Source: Pachyseris speciosa (lineage: Eukaryota; Cnidaria; Anthozoa; Scleractinia; Pachyseridae). From it: a stretch of DNA of 64,000 bases. The position numbers and the translations under genes were made by a program. A model generated the notes under the pieces. That model was not told where the DNA came from and did no database searches. It saw only the letters and a list, made by a program, of their open reading frames with translations. Of the stretch, positions 44,901-56,800 are shown piece after piece. Within the stretch, counting starts at the first letter, position 1. Each line of letters begins with the position of its first letter. The DNA lies in NCBI GenBank assembly GCA_016490735.1, contig JAEMWC010000116.1, forward strand, positions 593,501 through 657,500, read 5' to 3'.

Positions 44901-47328
44901 CTCATTAATGTAATCTAGGGGGGTACGCTTGACCTGACTTGACTGTAATGATTCTCTTTTAGGTGCTATAGTCCAGTTTCGAAGGCTCGTTAGAAAATTC
45001 TCCCGTACCAGGAACATGTATTGCACCTTCGAAGCCTGTTCGTCCATTGTCGTGGAAAGGCGAGCGGTCACGAAGTTTACCGATGTTCCGCTACACCACC
45101 GATCTTCAATGAATCTCACAGCGTCGACTTCGGCTGAACAAGATACGAAGGATCCTCCAAATCGACTTCTCATCGACCTTATTCGGAGCGAGGCTCAAGG
45201 AAATTTTGTTCAGACCATCTCGCGTGTGCGTTGTCGAGTAACCGCTGTACAGAAAGTGAATCTGCGGTGGTTGTGTAAGCGATGTGGGGAGTTGGTAACG
45301 AAAAATGAATGCACCGGAAGCTGTTATGGTTCAGCAGGATATCGATTTCACGCTGAAGCGAGGTACATGTGATTCGTATTGTTATCTTGTATAAAAGAAG
45401 CGTCGATTAAGAGTAATTACCAACTTAAACTGAGGTGAGTTATAAAAATTGTGCGAGTTGCATGCAACACATGCCTTTCAATTTAGCCATTTCACCGGAA
45501 CATCCTGGTAAATGTTAAACTCACCATTAACACCACTTCAAGGGCACCCAAGGAGCCAAATCAACCAAAAGCTGTAGAAAGGAATTTTTAAGTACCTTAT
45601 GGTGTTTGAAGTCTGTTTAAAGTGATGTTTTCGTTAGTTAGAAGAATTTGATCTATTCCAGTTCTTTACCTAATTGCCCAAATATGCTAGGAAACAAAAT
45701 CTTCCTTTGAGAAAATGCTAGCTGAGATGAACTGTCCACGAACTTTCTAGGGAAAATGCTAGTTGACGTTTTTGACTGCCAAAAACAGCAATTGCGGCGA
45801 CCTTTCCGAAAAGCTATGGGGCTATGACTTCACCATTGCAAATCTTTTAGACCACGTTTCAGTTACGAAAATCCGAGTACACTCTTTAATCGACACAGAA
45901 AGCCTAAGACGAACCACCCTCCACCGAACAGATATCTACCGAAACTTGACGTTGGGTGCCCCTGACCACTTGAATGCAGCTTTCCTTAAAAGGGCGGGGG
46001 AATACATAGTTAAGACTACTAAGGTTTAGTTCGAGTTGGTAGAATCCGTTATTTTGTTCTCATCCAGATGTGTAGTGGAAGATGGGACAGGAGAAGCTCA
46101 AATGTACGTCTACGACGACATGGTGCCCACGGTACTAAAGCTCTCCACTCAGCAGTGGCACCATCTTCAAGACTTGGCCATGCGCACTGGAGATCTGCTT
46201 TACCAGCGCCACTGGCGCGGCGGAAACAGCCGTCCGCAGGTACAGTGTACAGTGCCAATAAGAACATACCAAGTGACATTTGTACAAGGTCTCAAGACTG
46301 CCATAATAAACAACTTTCTTACACTAGTAACAAGAACAGCCATAGCTGGAGCAGTAGCAATAGCAAAAAGAATAGCGGAGTAGGTCAGAAAAAACGCATA
46401 CGGTGTTGAAGCCAAGAACCTTTGCTTTCCCTGACAGTGAATTTGTTTTTGCAATTTCCGAAACCAAGTTATTAAAAATAATAAATACTGTCCGAAATTA
46501 AAAAGCAACATTTCCCTCCTTCTACAACTTGTACTCGTTTTTATTTGTCGTATCACAGGATAAGGATACATTGTATTCTCCGTTGTACTTGTTTAGATTC
46601 TTTACTGATTAACAGAAACAGAGTTCATTATCTCTCACCTACACAGAGGTTCGATGCGTATTGGAGATGTCGCTGCGCCAAGTGTGTGCACTCACTTTTT
46701 CAGCGGATTCTCTCAATACGAAAGATCCTTTTGAGCCTCTGCGGAGAGAGGTTCATTAGTGCTTTTGTAAGGACAGTACAGTGGTAGCCGTTTGCACGAC
46801 GTATTATTTACGTCTGTTTCCTTTCATGTTCAGGCCGATCAAAGCAATCTGTGTTCAAGAGAGGCAGAGGCTAAAATGACGTTGGAGAAGCACTGTTGTT
46901 CACCACAGCTGCATCGACTCGTCGTTCTGCACTGTATACTGTTCCGTTTTAGCAAGAACACAGCTGACAGAACAGAACAAGGTGAGGAGAATACAGTGAA
47001 ACAACTGCCAAAACACAAACGTTAGAAACATTAGAAAGGCATTTTGGGATAGGTTACGGAACTCCTTTGCATGTCATGTGTTATCAGTCGGGAGAAAAAA
47101 CTGCTACATGCACTGTTAGAACTGCTGAATCCCCTTACTTAACACATCTTTTCTCTTTTCTTTTGTTGTCGTTTAGGCCACGAGACTCGCAGCATCAACA
47201 TCGGTTCAACAGAATACAGTACCCTTGTGCTTCCGAAACTCCTTCTAAGAGCTCTGTCTATCACCGACGTTCGAGCAGTGGATGAAATTCGTCAACTGCT
47301 TCGAACAGTCCAGAATGCACAAACCTAA
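26951..47328 (+). CDS. CTC1: CST complex subunit CTC1
   Basis: CTC1 binds telomeric single-stranded DNA with STN1 and TEN1 and recruits polymerase alpha-primase for C-strand fill-in. The exons are 26951-27007, 27108-27384, 30641-30771, 31240-31357, 31786-31936, 32784-32840, 33183-33261, 33985-34071, 34594-34713, 35131-35295, 35394-35455, 35736-35835, 35965-36042, 36170-36288, 36430-36793, 40141-41201, 43391-43665, 44963-45362, 46068-46239, 46647-46766, 46834-46981 and 47177-47328. All joins keep phase and give 1,430 codons plus TAA. Collinear resemblance to vertebrate CTC1 includes TGTLYVEDN, AGVFELDGK, the CKRC...CTGSC zinc ribbon (exon 44963) and CVVEDGTGEAQ. Human CTC1 is shorter (1,217 residues); the excess is in the 40141 exon. 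The intron after 32840 has a GC donor. A 138-bp upstream in-frame acceptor exists at 43253. Confidence 0.88.
27477..27659. mobile_element. Foldback MITE in CTC1 intron 2
   Basis: The ends CAAATAGAT and ATCTATTTG frame inverted arms containing GATCACAG, ACAAAATGTGGTAAAAAC and its inverse, around a short loop with CACGAGCCGCAGGCGAGTGTG. It is non-coding. Confidence 0.8.
29167..30128. mobile_element. 962-bp nested transposon, CAGGG termini
   Basis: The terminal repeats CAGGGCAGGAAACTT and AAGTTTCTTGCCCTG (one mismatch) are flanked by TACAC on each side (29162-29166 and 30129-30133). CAGGG-type ends resemble hAT elements, though only 5 bp of duplication is visible. It contains a small zinc-finger-like reading frame and lies inside the element at 28741-30496. 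Confidence 0.7.
29571..29840 (+). pseudogene. TTF/BED-like zinc-finger gene fragment in a transposon
   Basis: The 89-residue frame has a Ser/Lys-rich start (SLSQSTLTSFLKR), a basic stretch, FQPAWQKEFDWVVYQ and MYCSTFRK. This layout is seen at the N-terminus of zinc-finger proteins related to hAT transposases (ZNF862/KIAA1586 type), but the second Cys of the CxxC pair is replaced (CSTF). The frame stops soon after, followed by an acidic Glu-rich stretch in another frame. A captured or decayed element gene is the best reading. Confidence 0.5.
31653..31712 (+). repeat. AAAT microsatellite
   Basis: Imperfect (AAAT)n tract in a CTC1 intron, 70 bp upstream of the exon at 31786. Confidence 0.85.
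33339..33622. mobile_element. MITE, TCAATTGAGTGTCG family, copy 2
   Basis: The termini are AGAGCGGTTTTCAATAGAGTGTCG and its inverse CGACACTCAATTGAAATGCGCTTT. Internal AAAACCAAAACCAATCGTGA and GATTGG motifs match the other copies. It lies in the CTC1 intron between exons 33183 and 33985. Confidence 0.85.
37791..38717 (-). CDS. Rhodopsin-family (class A) G-protein-coupled receptor, single exon
   Basis: The protein is 308 residues without introns, nested on the opposite strand in the largest CTC1 intron. Seven hydrophobic segments carry the class A landmarks: GN with N26 in helix 1, LAVGD with D54 in helix 2, C82 at the start of helix 3, ERY (105-107) in place of DRY, FICYAP in helix 6 and NPILY (275-279) in helix 7. 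A second extracellular-loop Cys (HSTCVGPW) can pair with C82. The N-terminus is only about 7 residues long, so a small ligand or peptide binding in the helix bundle is likely; the ligand is unknown. Helix 7 lacks the Lys expected of an opsin, so it is not a photopigment. Cnidarians have large families of such intronless receptors. Confidence 0.85.
   Translation of the reverse strand: MASSGHLDFVLALTAIPFYITGLIGNILVIRIVHKTREMRTTTNYLLVNLAVGDITTILLGPLVFTSTLEGYLSNELTKRLCKLAALVETAAVSSAFSLTVLAVERYHAILQRFRTGLRLNEENIKKAIAIIWISSAVLCLPDFVLHEWSEFHSTCVGPWSLYMNKATKVCMIVKSVLVTYIPLLIILYCYGSLIRGIYFTNTVCPDTTEERGTERDKLVTTFIMVTTGFFICYAPVVVFNDVVASKDKEDIDLKLYADFSLVFNFVFMCSLCLNPILYAFRSRRFQEGFKRIIFCRESTSQNNDFQL
39019..39276. 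mobile_element. MITE, TCAATTGAGTGTCG family, copy 3
   Basis: The termini AGTTTTCAACTGGGTGTCGT and AACACTCAACTGAATTTCGCTCT are inverted with several mismatches. The internal CCAATCA motifs and order match copy 1. It lies upstream of the nested GPCR gene, within the CTC1 intron. Confidence 0.75.
41342..41610. mobile_element. MITE, TCAATTGAGTGTCG family, copy 4
   Basis: The ends are TTAGAGCGGTTTTTAATTC and GCGACACTCAATTGAAAACTG. The interior AAAACCAAAACCAATCGCGA and CCGCGCTTTGCGCCGGC are nearly the same as copy 2. It lies in the CTC1 intron after the 40141 exon. Confidence 0.85.
41741..43040. mobile_element. 1.3-kb element whose termini are iterated GACCGCAAATGATCCC repeats
   Basis: The left end has GGGTCCGCAAATGATCCC followed by five more copies of GACCGCAAATGATCCC, then AATAAGGAATGGCATGG. 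The right end is the inverted arrangement with four copies. GATCTG occurs just outside both ends (three bases away on the left, one on the right) and may be the duplicated target. The interior contains a strong hairpin (about 42445-42562, GGCGAGCGAAGCGAGCC type) and no transposase. Confidence 0.75.
43211..43475 (+). repeat. Tandem duplication of a CTC1 splice acceptor and exon start
   Basis: The sequence from GGATCCGT through TTTTTCCAG and the first ~80 coding bases occurs twice in a row. The two acceptors (exon starts 43253 and 43391) are 138 bp apart and in the same frame. The reading frame is open across both, so either acceptor gives an in-frame product, differing by 46 residues. The copies are nearly identical, so the event is recent. 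Confidence 0.9.
44302..44948. mobile_element. 647-bp foldback ending 14 bp before a CTC1 exon
   Basis: The arms 44302-44450 and about 44810-44948 are inverted copies (TACCCCCTAAATTACATTAATGAG, GTCGTTTCGAATAATGCA). The right end TTGACTGTAA reaches within 14 bases of the exon at 44963, so the acceptor's pyrimidine tract is only ATTCTCTTTT between the element and AG. Confidence 0.8.
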
Positions 47329-47501
47329 GAATATCTTACACACGAATCAAAAGACGGCAATTATGATTTATGCAAGTACGTTCAAATTGAGGCAGAGGAG
47401 AAAAACTACACACCACAATGTAAATAATTAAATATGCAAACCGATTTGCAATATATTACTTTGTACAGGACCACAATGGATGATGTAAAAATATTCCTAA
47501 T

Positions 47502-47571
47502 TTTATTTTATTAAATAAATTTCCTTACTCCAAGTTCTGAGGTACTTTTTGTTTTGTTTAGAAGAAATAAA
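47502..47571. terminator. Convergent poly(A) signals of CTC1 (+) and NPHP1 (-)
   Basis: On +, AATAAA occurs at 47514-47519 and 47566-47571, about 190-240 bp after the CTC1 stop. On -, TTTATT at 47502-47507 and 47507-47512 reads AATAAA, about 325 bp after the NPHP1 stop. The 3' ends probably meet or overlap here. Confidence 0.6.
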
Positions 47572-47831
47572 GTTCCCTCCCAAAATATGGAGTAGTTGAC
47601 TAAACAGCCAGAAAGAGTTTAGGCCAGTTCCAGTCTTAACTGCAACCCATATTTGGCCATCAGTGTACCCCAAGTCTCTCTTCCTCTCTTCTTTCCCTCT
47701 CCTGGGAACGAGGTTCTGTTAGGCAGCGCAGCTTTGGTCCCATAGTGCTTTTGCGCCCGTTCTTTAAACCGGAAGTTTCTCGAAACTGGTGATGAGAGTG
47801 TATAAAAGCGGAAGTTCGTAAAGAAGCGATG

Positions 47832-50800
47832 CTACGTTGCTGCGAGTTTGGATAAGTCCAGAGCAAATCGGTCGACGTTAAAAGGTTTGTAAAGCCTGCC
47901 AGGAGCCAGCAAATTCTCTGAAGCAGTTCGTTTATCACAGTAAGAGAGTATCCATGCCAACCGTTCCTAAAATAAATAAAACAACACACAAATAGATAGG
48001 TAAATGAATGACTGAATAGCATGAGTGGACCATTGAGCGAGCAAGTGAGTGAATGAACGAACGAACGAATGAATGGATGAATGGAAACGTATCAATGAAT
48101 TCGGCAGCGCAGTGCTTTTAACTGAAATACATTGTTGGGCTCCAGTTCAGCCCTGTCAAAATGTTTTGTAGTAGTGGGCAGCATAGCTGGAGCAGTGGGA
48201 AGCAACTGCCAGCAAACCTTGCCTGCTTGAGAACTCACAGTGAAGTCCAATGTGAAGTAAGGCGCAACTAATTGACTGTAGGCGGCAAATTTGCACATTT
48301 TGACAGGCTGCTAGTTCACTACAAGTTAAAGCGTCCCTCTGTGAATGCAAATTCCCCCTCCCTGGGTAACTGTTACAACTTTTATAAAAGCCTTTACAGT
48401 AAAAAGACTCTAGGGCCCAGTTGCTCGAAGCATGGTTAGCGCTAACCATTGGTTAAGATGTATTAAGCCCTATAGGTTGTCACGGTATTTAACCCCGGTT
48501 AGTGGTAACCATGCTTCGAGCAGCTGGGCCCAGGGGCCCGTTTCTTGAAAGTCCCGGTAACTTAACGGGCCCGAAACCGTTATTTAAAATCAAAATCTCA
48601 AGAAAAGTAGGGTGTGTCCATTTTATTTATTTATTTTTTCAGTTGATCACTCTACTGTATAATTTTCAAAACTTTTGAAACTCCCATCTGAAATGGTAAA
48701 CAAAACAGCTTAACGGGCCCGGTAATTACCGGGAGCTTCGAGAAACAGGCCCCAGGGGTCAATTTGTACTGAACCGCCTCTAAGGGGGACACTTTCGGGG
48801 CCAGCTCTTAGTGTCCGCCTTTGTTACAGAGCCTACAGTATGGGGCAATTCGGCCGGGGCCAGACGAAGGTGTTTGCCTTGGAGATCGAGAGGTGTCCGC
48901 CTTACAGGGGCATCCGCATTAAGGGAGTTCACAGTATAATGGATCACCGCAGCGCCCGGACATGAGAAAACCATCGTTTATCTTTTAGGTGAGCTGTCGT
49001 CCCGAAGAAAACGCGAGAAGATGACGTAAGAAGTCATGCGCAAAAGAGTATTGAAGTGGATGAAATATGCGCAAGGCATATTTTGTCTCTTGGACACAAG
49101 AAGCAAGCTAAGAAAATCCGAAAGGTTTCAGTTTGTTTTGCTAGGCAGTAAAACAAAACGATCCATATTTTTTTTTACCTTTTCTCTGTCGTCGTTTCCC
49201 CAAATGTACGGCAGGAGTTCAGCGGAATTTAGCAATGGGAATACACTGTCCATATAAACCTTCCTGAAGAATCTCCGCATGACTGCGCCGTCTCTCTAAA
49301 GAAAATAAACAGGGAGATGAAACAAAACCTGATAATATTCAGCGGAGAAAATTAACACAACAATATTACTCACTCGTTGAGATCGTTTCAGATCTCGTTT
49401 GTTCTTCTCATCCCAGCAACGCTGATAAGATGAAATAAGATACATTTAAACTTTTATGAAATAAGAAGGGATTACCCGGCGGTACAAAGTAACAAAAAGA
49501 GTACAAAGAAATGTACGACAGCTCATCACAACCGATTTCCGCTTTAAACAGCTTACACTTCCTGCAGCAGGCATGTTACGATTTTGAGAAATACACAACG
49601 TTTTTGATTTAAAAAAAAATTTTTTTTGACAGTTCTTCTATCATTTTCAGTTCAAATTAACACCGAGTACAAAGTTGAGGTTATAATGTACACAAAATGC
49701 TAATTAGCCATAACAACAAAATGAAACATGACAATGTATACCATTACAAAGAAAGTTTTAAATTGACATGATAAAGTTGATGATTTAATGAAGGTTGATC
49801 AAAGAATAGCTTCTTTGATCTTAAGTTGGAAGGTGGTGGAAGCGTGATCTACACTTCGTCTGTGCGAGCAAACGCCTTTCGCGGTTCTTGAAAAAATTCC
49901 TGTTCAGTATAAATATTCAAGCGAACCGAAACAATTGGGCCCTCATTATAAGTCGTTGACACTCGTCCCTGAAGTCGACAGATGGCGACAAAAATCACAG
50001 AAACGTCGCATGAATTTCGAGCTTTTTTTTTTAGACAAATGCAGGCTTGAGAAAGATGGAGCATTCTCAAAGTCAAGAGCGAGGGACAACGAAAACACTG
50101 AATAAAACTGGAATGGATGCCAGGCACCCTAAACTCGATCCCAGAGTCTCTCGCTCCGGGGGACAGGAGAGAGAGCTTGGGAGACTAGTGACAAGCCAGG
50201 TTGATATATGACATGCGTCCTGTATACTATAGCCTATAGTCAGTGATGTCGAAGGCATCTTGCACACGGTGATAAATAAACCTAAAGCAAGACTGAAGAC
50301 CTTACTTGGCTATGGTTTTGACTTGTTTCCTCGGAACGTGCGTACCTTTAGAGAATCCATGACATCAGTTGTATAAAGGGTTTTAGGAAAGGTGGATATT
50401 ACAGGATCCATGATAAAGCCTGAAGAAACGAGACAGCAACATCAGTTAGAAACGAGCTGACTGGCAAGAAAATAGGAGAGGTGAAAAGTGCCCGAACTAA
50501 CTTATGAAGTGTCCGACTTATCTTAACGTGCCCTCCGACTTTACGTAGCGAAACATTTGTGAGTATAGGATGCCATTTTGCTTGATTGGTCTTCAAGTGT
50601 AAATCAATGAGGCATTTACCTTCCTTTCAATTTATGTGTCAAGCACCCAGCAGTGAAGAGGGCATAAAACAAGAAATTAATCACAGAAATGAACCACAAA
50701 GCTTGTGAACGTTTTTACCATTGAGGGAAATCAACATATACCCCAACATTCCGTGGATTTCACTTGGAAAATAACTGAGAACAAATCTGTTTGATCCAAA

Positions 50801-53800
50801 TGAAAAATACTTGCCAGCATCTTGTGAGTCGCGCCCTTCGTCCATGATAGATTCGGTCAGCAGTTGTCGATACAAAGAAATGAACTGGGTGTACACGTGA
50901 CACGTTAACAATGTATCTGGCAACATGCTAAAAAGATAACAAACATGGTATGAACTATTATTTGGAGGTTGTATCTCACAAAATGTTGCCTTCACAAGCA
51001 GTCGATCATTTTCAGAGGCTTTCCATATTGATATCGCTTGCCTGGAAGGTGAGTACAATATACTTCAGTTTGGGAGAAAGTTATGGGTCGGGACGTAGAA
51101 AAACGGTAGATAAGAGCTGTCCATGTAAGTGGCTGTCCGTATGGAGTGGTCCCACTAAGGTTTAATAGTGGTTAAAATGCCGGCAAACGGAATAACAATA
51201 TTCAACGTGATAAAATCGACATTATATAGTGATAAAATGTCTGACGAAATCAGCAATAAAAAGAGCGTGTTTATTATTACATAGTGGAAAAAGAATGCGG
51301 ACGTTGCGCACCAATGAGTGAGTGCTACCGAGTGCAACGTTCTGTGAACACTCGTGGAATTCAAGTCCTTTCCAGTGGACATCGATTTTGATTTGCTTGA
51401 TTTTCTGTTATCAGAATGGCGACAGGAGTCGATAAATAATGGTAATTGAACTGAGTGGTGTGCAATTTGGTCTGAAATCATACGCGTGATTTCAAAATCG
51501 AACAAGCGCGCAGCGCGAGTTTGATTTGAAATCACAAGCATGATTTCAGACCAAAATTGCATGACACGAAGTTTAATTACCACTTTATTACACCCATTTT
51601 GAAATCACACAGTTTTTTGTCAATATTAATATTTGCTTATCCATGAAATTTGATAGGTTAGTATTATTTCACTTTCATTTTGATGAGTTACAGAGAGGAT
51701 GCGATTTAGAGTAAAAAATTGAGAGCCAATCAGATTGCAAGGATCACCAGTAATTTCAAAATGGGTGTAATAAAAATTATAATCTTACAGTAGAAATGCT
51801 GTGATGTAATCACCTCCCACATCTACACTCCATGTGGTTTTAATTACACGTGGCACATCACAAAGAATGAACTATCGTACTTACTCGTACATTTCTTTTC
51901 GTTGGTATGAAATAATCTTTACTGTCAGCCTTGGTTGTCGATTTGTGCGTGCAACTTGCTGGAAACGATTGGTGCTGGCTGAAGCAGCAACAAAACCTCA
52001 CTGTCAACATCTTAATCTTTAAAGACTCAGTTAGACTAGAAACGCCACAAAATAGGCGCAGTCTAGGCTCTTCATTCTTTCAACAAATTAGTAGAAACTT
52101 GACCGAAAAGAGTACCTTTAACATACTTGAGTTGCAATTTGATACCGTCTATAGACGGAGGGGTATTCGTTGAGGAAAAATCAAAGGCCATTAAAGGTAA
52201 TTATCTGACTTGAACCTTTCATATAAAAGGGACCTGTCTTTCCTGGCCTGGCAATTTTCCCTTCCTGAAACGCTGAGATAACAGGAAACCTGAGTAAACA
52301 AACAACAACAATGCAACAAACTAGAGTAACGCGTTACCTTTTAAACTAACCGACGGGTCCAGGTCCACTCCTGTATCAAACGGAGTTCCTCCATTAAGAG
52401 GAATCTCATACGTTCTGCATAAGAAAAAAGACGAATACAACCAATTAGCGTTTAGCTTCCGTTCCGCTGAAGGTTCATGGGCCATGTAGCATCAAGAAAA
52501 TAGTGAAATGAAACAAAGATCTTGTGCTTGAAGGAATAGAAAAGAAGGAGAATGGCTTTAAACCCAAGTGGGCTTCCTAAAGGACATACAATTGTAAAGC
52601 CTTTAAAAGCCAAACAAGTTTTCGACTGAGAAACGTAAGAGTAAATATTTTTATTTAATTTAATTCATTTCCTGTACAGGATTTCACAAGCTTACACTTG
52701 AATAGCGCGACCACAATGTTAACTACGGGCGAACAGTTGTCGCGTCACTCAGTGAAGTTAAGTTTTATGTTTGTCGTTTATTTCTTACTTGTTCGGCACT
52801 GGGGCTCCATTTTCCTCAAACAGCTTCATTACACACCAGCCACAAGCTACTTCACTTTTGTCTCCGGTAGACTGAGGTATAAAAGCAGACAAGCAAGGCA
52901 TAGAGGTTAGGTGTAAGAAAACTCCCATCTTCGAGTGTAAGCGATGGAGAAGCCGGCAAATCCCGCCGGGAAACGCCATTCGGGGTCGAGAGCGATGACA
53001 GGCGGCGGAAAGAGGCACGTTTAAGTTAACACTTCGCGTCGACTTGCCCCGTTACCCAAAATATAGGAATTGGAGTCAGAAAAGAGAAAACTGGAAGAGC
53101 AGTAGGCAAAGGGAAGTTTCCAAAATAAAAACACACGTTCTCGCACGTCAAATGCTTACCGTTCTCTTATAAAGCATGTTCAATTCAAAAAGAATAACTA
53201 GAAGAGAAAAAAAAGAAGATTAGAAACAAAACCAAAACCGGTATTACTTGGTATCCATACAGTTTGTAAAATCTCTGGAACAAGACGAAATCTTTCGTCG
53301 GTTCTCAGCAATTTGTCCACAAATGACATCGTTTTAGCCAACTAACAAAAATACATAGTGAAAAGATCAAGAATGTAACAGAGCATTCAAAAAATGCTAC
53401 ACTCACCTAAAGAATCGTCGTTAGAATTTATACGAGCCACACACTCTGAATCAAACACACTGGAGGGATACTGAAAACAACACAGCAAAATAGTCAATCA
53501 TCAATCAATGATGGCCACAGCTTAAAGGCCCGTTTACACGGGCGCCTTTTGGCGCGTTAAAGTTGCATCTTCAAAATTGCACGTGTAAACGAGGTGCGAT
53601 TTCAGCGCAAATTTTAGTGCAATTTGTCGCCACGATGCACGGCCGGATTTGAGATGCAACTTACGGGACACAGTTTTATAAAAAAAATCGCAGCAAAATT
53701 GCATCAAGTTTCGAGAAAGTTCGAAACCCCTGCGATATCGCGATGATAAATTGCACTAAAATTGCGCTAAAATCGCACCTAGTTTACACCTGCGATTTTG

Positions 53801-56800
53801 AATGTGCAACTTTACCACCAAAAAAAGCACAATCATTAGGCTCTTCAAGAAGGGTCAAGGAGTGTTATGAGAGGAAGGGGCAGTGTTTATGAGACGATAG
53901 TTGTTTCTCTGACAGGCAGTTTAGTTACAGTACAACAATTCCTGAATTAAGTACAGCAGAAATAATAATTAGAAATTAAGGAGAAGTTACCTTGGGGTTG
54001 AAATTCCAGGTCAGTGGATCCTTATCTGATGTGGTTTTTACACGTACCGAGTGAACATTACTAAGGGGCTAAAAAAAGAAATCAGAAATATTGTTGCTCT
54101 AACCAAGTGGACATTACGCCTGGTAAAGAAATCACGTGCATTGTTTTTTTTTTTAAAGAAAAAACTAAGCCAAGCCAGTCAACTTAAATGCCCCCTTTGG
54201 TGTCGCACGAGTGTTACAGACTCTCATCGAAGGTGCGACGTTTAATTTATTTTTACGAAACATTATTTTTATTACGTTGGAAAGAACAAGCGACTTCAGG
54301 CCATTTTCAGAGTCGGAATAAGTAAAAGTTTGTTGCTTAGCAACATTAGCCTTCCCTTAGAACCTAGTTTGATTGTTTTTTGCAACGTTAATCAACTTCC
54401 GTACACCAATAATATTGCAAATTGTGGAACTATTTGGAGTTGTTAAGCTACCTGTTTGTTGGCGTTATCCCATATCACAATCCTCACATGACGGCTAATA
54501 ATTTCGATTCCTGTAGAGAAAAGCCTACAATTAACTCTCTCAAAAGCCGACAGGACTGCAAGGAGAGCAGAAGCTAACTAACGTTAACTCAACATCAGGT
54601 TTCTAGTTAGAAAAGGCATACGGTGATAATGGTACTTTTTAACACGTGTTTCTGCGTTTCGTAGAAACGTGCAAACGTGCAAACTGGTAAAAACAGTTTT
54701 AGTTTTAAGTAAGAGTAGTATAAAGGGTGTTCATTACTTAAGTGCGTCAGTGAGTGAAAACGGGTTCTTCTCAAAACGATCTCACCGTTTTCATCATTTT
54801 GGTAAGGATAGGAGGCAAAATACTGTACAAATTCAGTGTCAAAATACGCATCCTAAAGTTTGAGAGACTATATGCTGGCAAATACAAGTTGAGTATGACT
54901 ACACTTTTCACGACCTTTTCCAGCATCTCTATTCTGTTTGCAAATTCCCGTATAATTGACGAACTTATATAACGATACATGGACTGTTTACCAAAAAGCC
55001 AAAGGCAAGTTCGTGGAATAAGAGGCCATCAAACCTGAAATTTGCGTGGTTTTGTACTCTGCCAATAAAAGTTGGGGGTATACTATTTGTCGAGTGAAGA
55101 CATTGTCATACGGATACTGAACATAACGCAGTGCTTTTGGCTAAGGCGAAGAGAATTTCGCGCTACTACTGTGGGCAAAGGATAAGTGTTGCACTACGGT
55201 TCAACCTCTCACCGAGACAGCGAAGCGAAGTGGTGACTCTTCGTTAGTAAGTTTGTTGATATCGTCATGTGAGCCGTTTAAATCTGGTTTAAACACGAAG
55301 ACGCGCTATAAAAGGAAACGCTCCGCCCCCTGTTTCATTTGCATTTTAGTTTTACTGTCACTATTGTGCAATAGTGTAAGCAAACCATTTCGAATTTCAA
55401 AATTAGCGCCATAAATCGAAATGCTCAAACATTGGCACGGCAATTTCAGAACATACAAACCTCCACATATTCTTCCATGGCGATAAAAGTCACTGAGGAA
55501 CTCGTAAACAAGAAAAACACAAAATACTACAAACTTGCTGCCCAGAAGCGGTCTTTTATTGCACAAATTTTCACGGAGTTCTGTATGGGTCGACGGTTGA
55601 TTGACAAATGATCTGAACGTACCTTAGGTACCGCTCCTTATCTAGCGCGTCTTCGTGTTTAAGCAATTTTTTAACTTTGAAGGGCCAATGCTTTCTGACT
55701 CTGAAAAACCGAGAGCGCTGTGTTTGTGAGCCGCACTTCGCGTCCTTCTGCAGATTAATTTTTAAGCGAACGTGACAAAAATCACGGTCTTCACACTCAC
55801 CGTTCTCGTAAACTTTCTTCTTCATAACTAGTGAAGAGATCAGTAAAAAAGCGCCAATTCTGCACAAGTGAACCTACCTGTTCCTGGAGAAGGTACCATT
55901 CTCGCGCTCAACACTTGGAATATCCGGTTGGTTTTTGCTACCCTCGGCCGTAACTAGGGGGACACAACAAGGTCTACAGTCAACACGTACATCGCAGTAC
56001 AAAGACAAATAGCTAAGGAGAACGGCAAAAACTAATACCACTGATACGATGCCCTATATGAAGGAAACACAAAAGAAATTAATGTTTAATGAATGTCTTT
56101 ATATCTTATATAGACACGGCTAAATTTCACGTCCGATTTTCTAGGCCAAAATAGCCCAAACTCTAAATATCAGTGTAAGAATGGATAGATGTACAGTAAA
56201 GCTTTTTAAGCCGTTCAATAAATTCGCAATTCGTGTTTTATCAAGTCCTAAATCACATGGCTGAGCCTCGTGTTTTAAACTTGATAAAACACTCCTGCTC
56301 ATTTATTAAACATTACATAATTATTGGAAAGGATGAATACGAGTCGCCTAGACTTGACAGTACGCTTTCATGTTGTGCGTTTGACGTTTCACATTCTGAT
56401 TCAACATGTTGTTTACTTTATTGACCTACCTGTTTAGTGACAGGGTCCCAGGTGATGTCTCTGAAAGCCACATTGGACTGGCTTAGCTTTGGTATCACCC
56501 AAGAACTGGTTTGGAAGTTTTCTAAAAATAAAAAAAATCGAGTTAGAGACAATACGAGACTAAACGGGACAGGAAAAAGGAAACACTTGTGTGAGTGTAT
56601 TAATCTCTTGTAGACCTTTCATATATATTGTGAGGCACCATTGTTGATAGAAGACATTCTTTAATAAGCAAGGGTGTCGAAGGGAGCCCCATAAGCCAGT
56701 GAAGGCTGCACTCGTCAAGTGAGACTGTCAGTAAGGACAAGTGCAAATTTGAGTTTCGACTGCAAGATGCAAATGAATACCTTGCCTCGCCAGCTTCCCG

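Noticed and set aside
49849..50127. Minus-strand frame of 92 residues within NPHP1
   Set aside because: It falls between exons 50419-50346 and 49421-49374, which already join in phase. It has no family match.
50940..51058. Possible missing NPHP1 exon (contains ENDRLLVKATF)
   Set aside because: It resembles the expected segment, but no donor/acceptor pair gave the required phases. It is left out of the model.
53282..53341. Minus-strand open stretch containing SFVDKLLRTDERF, between two NPHP1 exons
   Set aside because: The flanking exons (53470-53407 and 53197-53160) join directly in phase and match the family. The extra piece has no counterpart.
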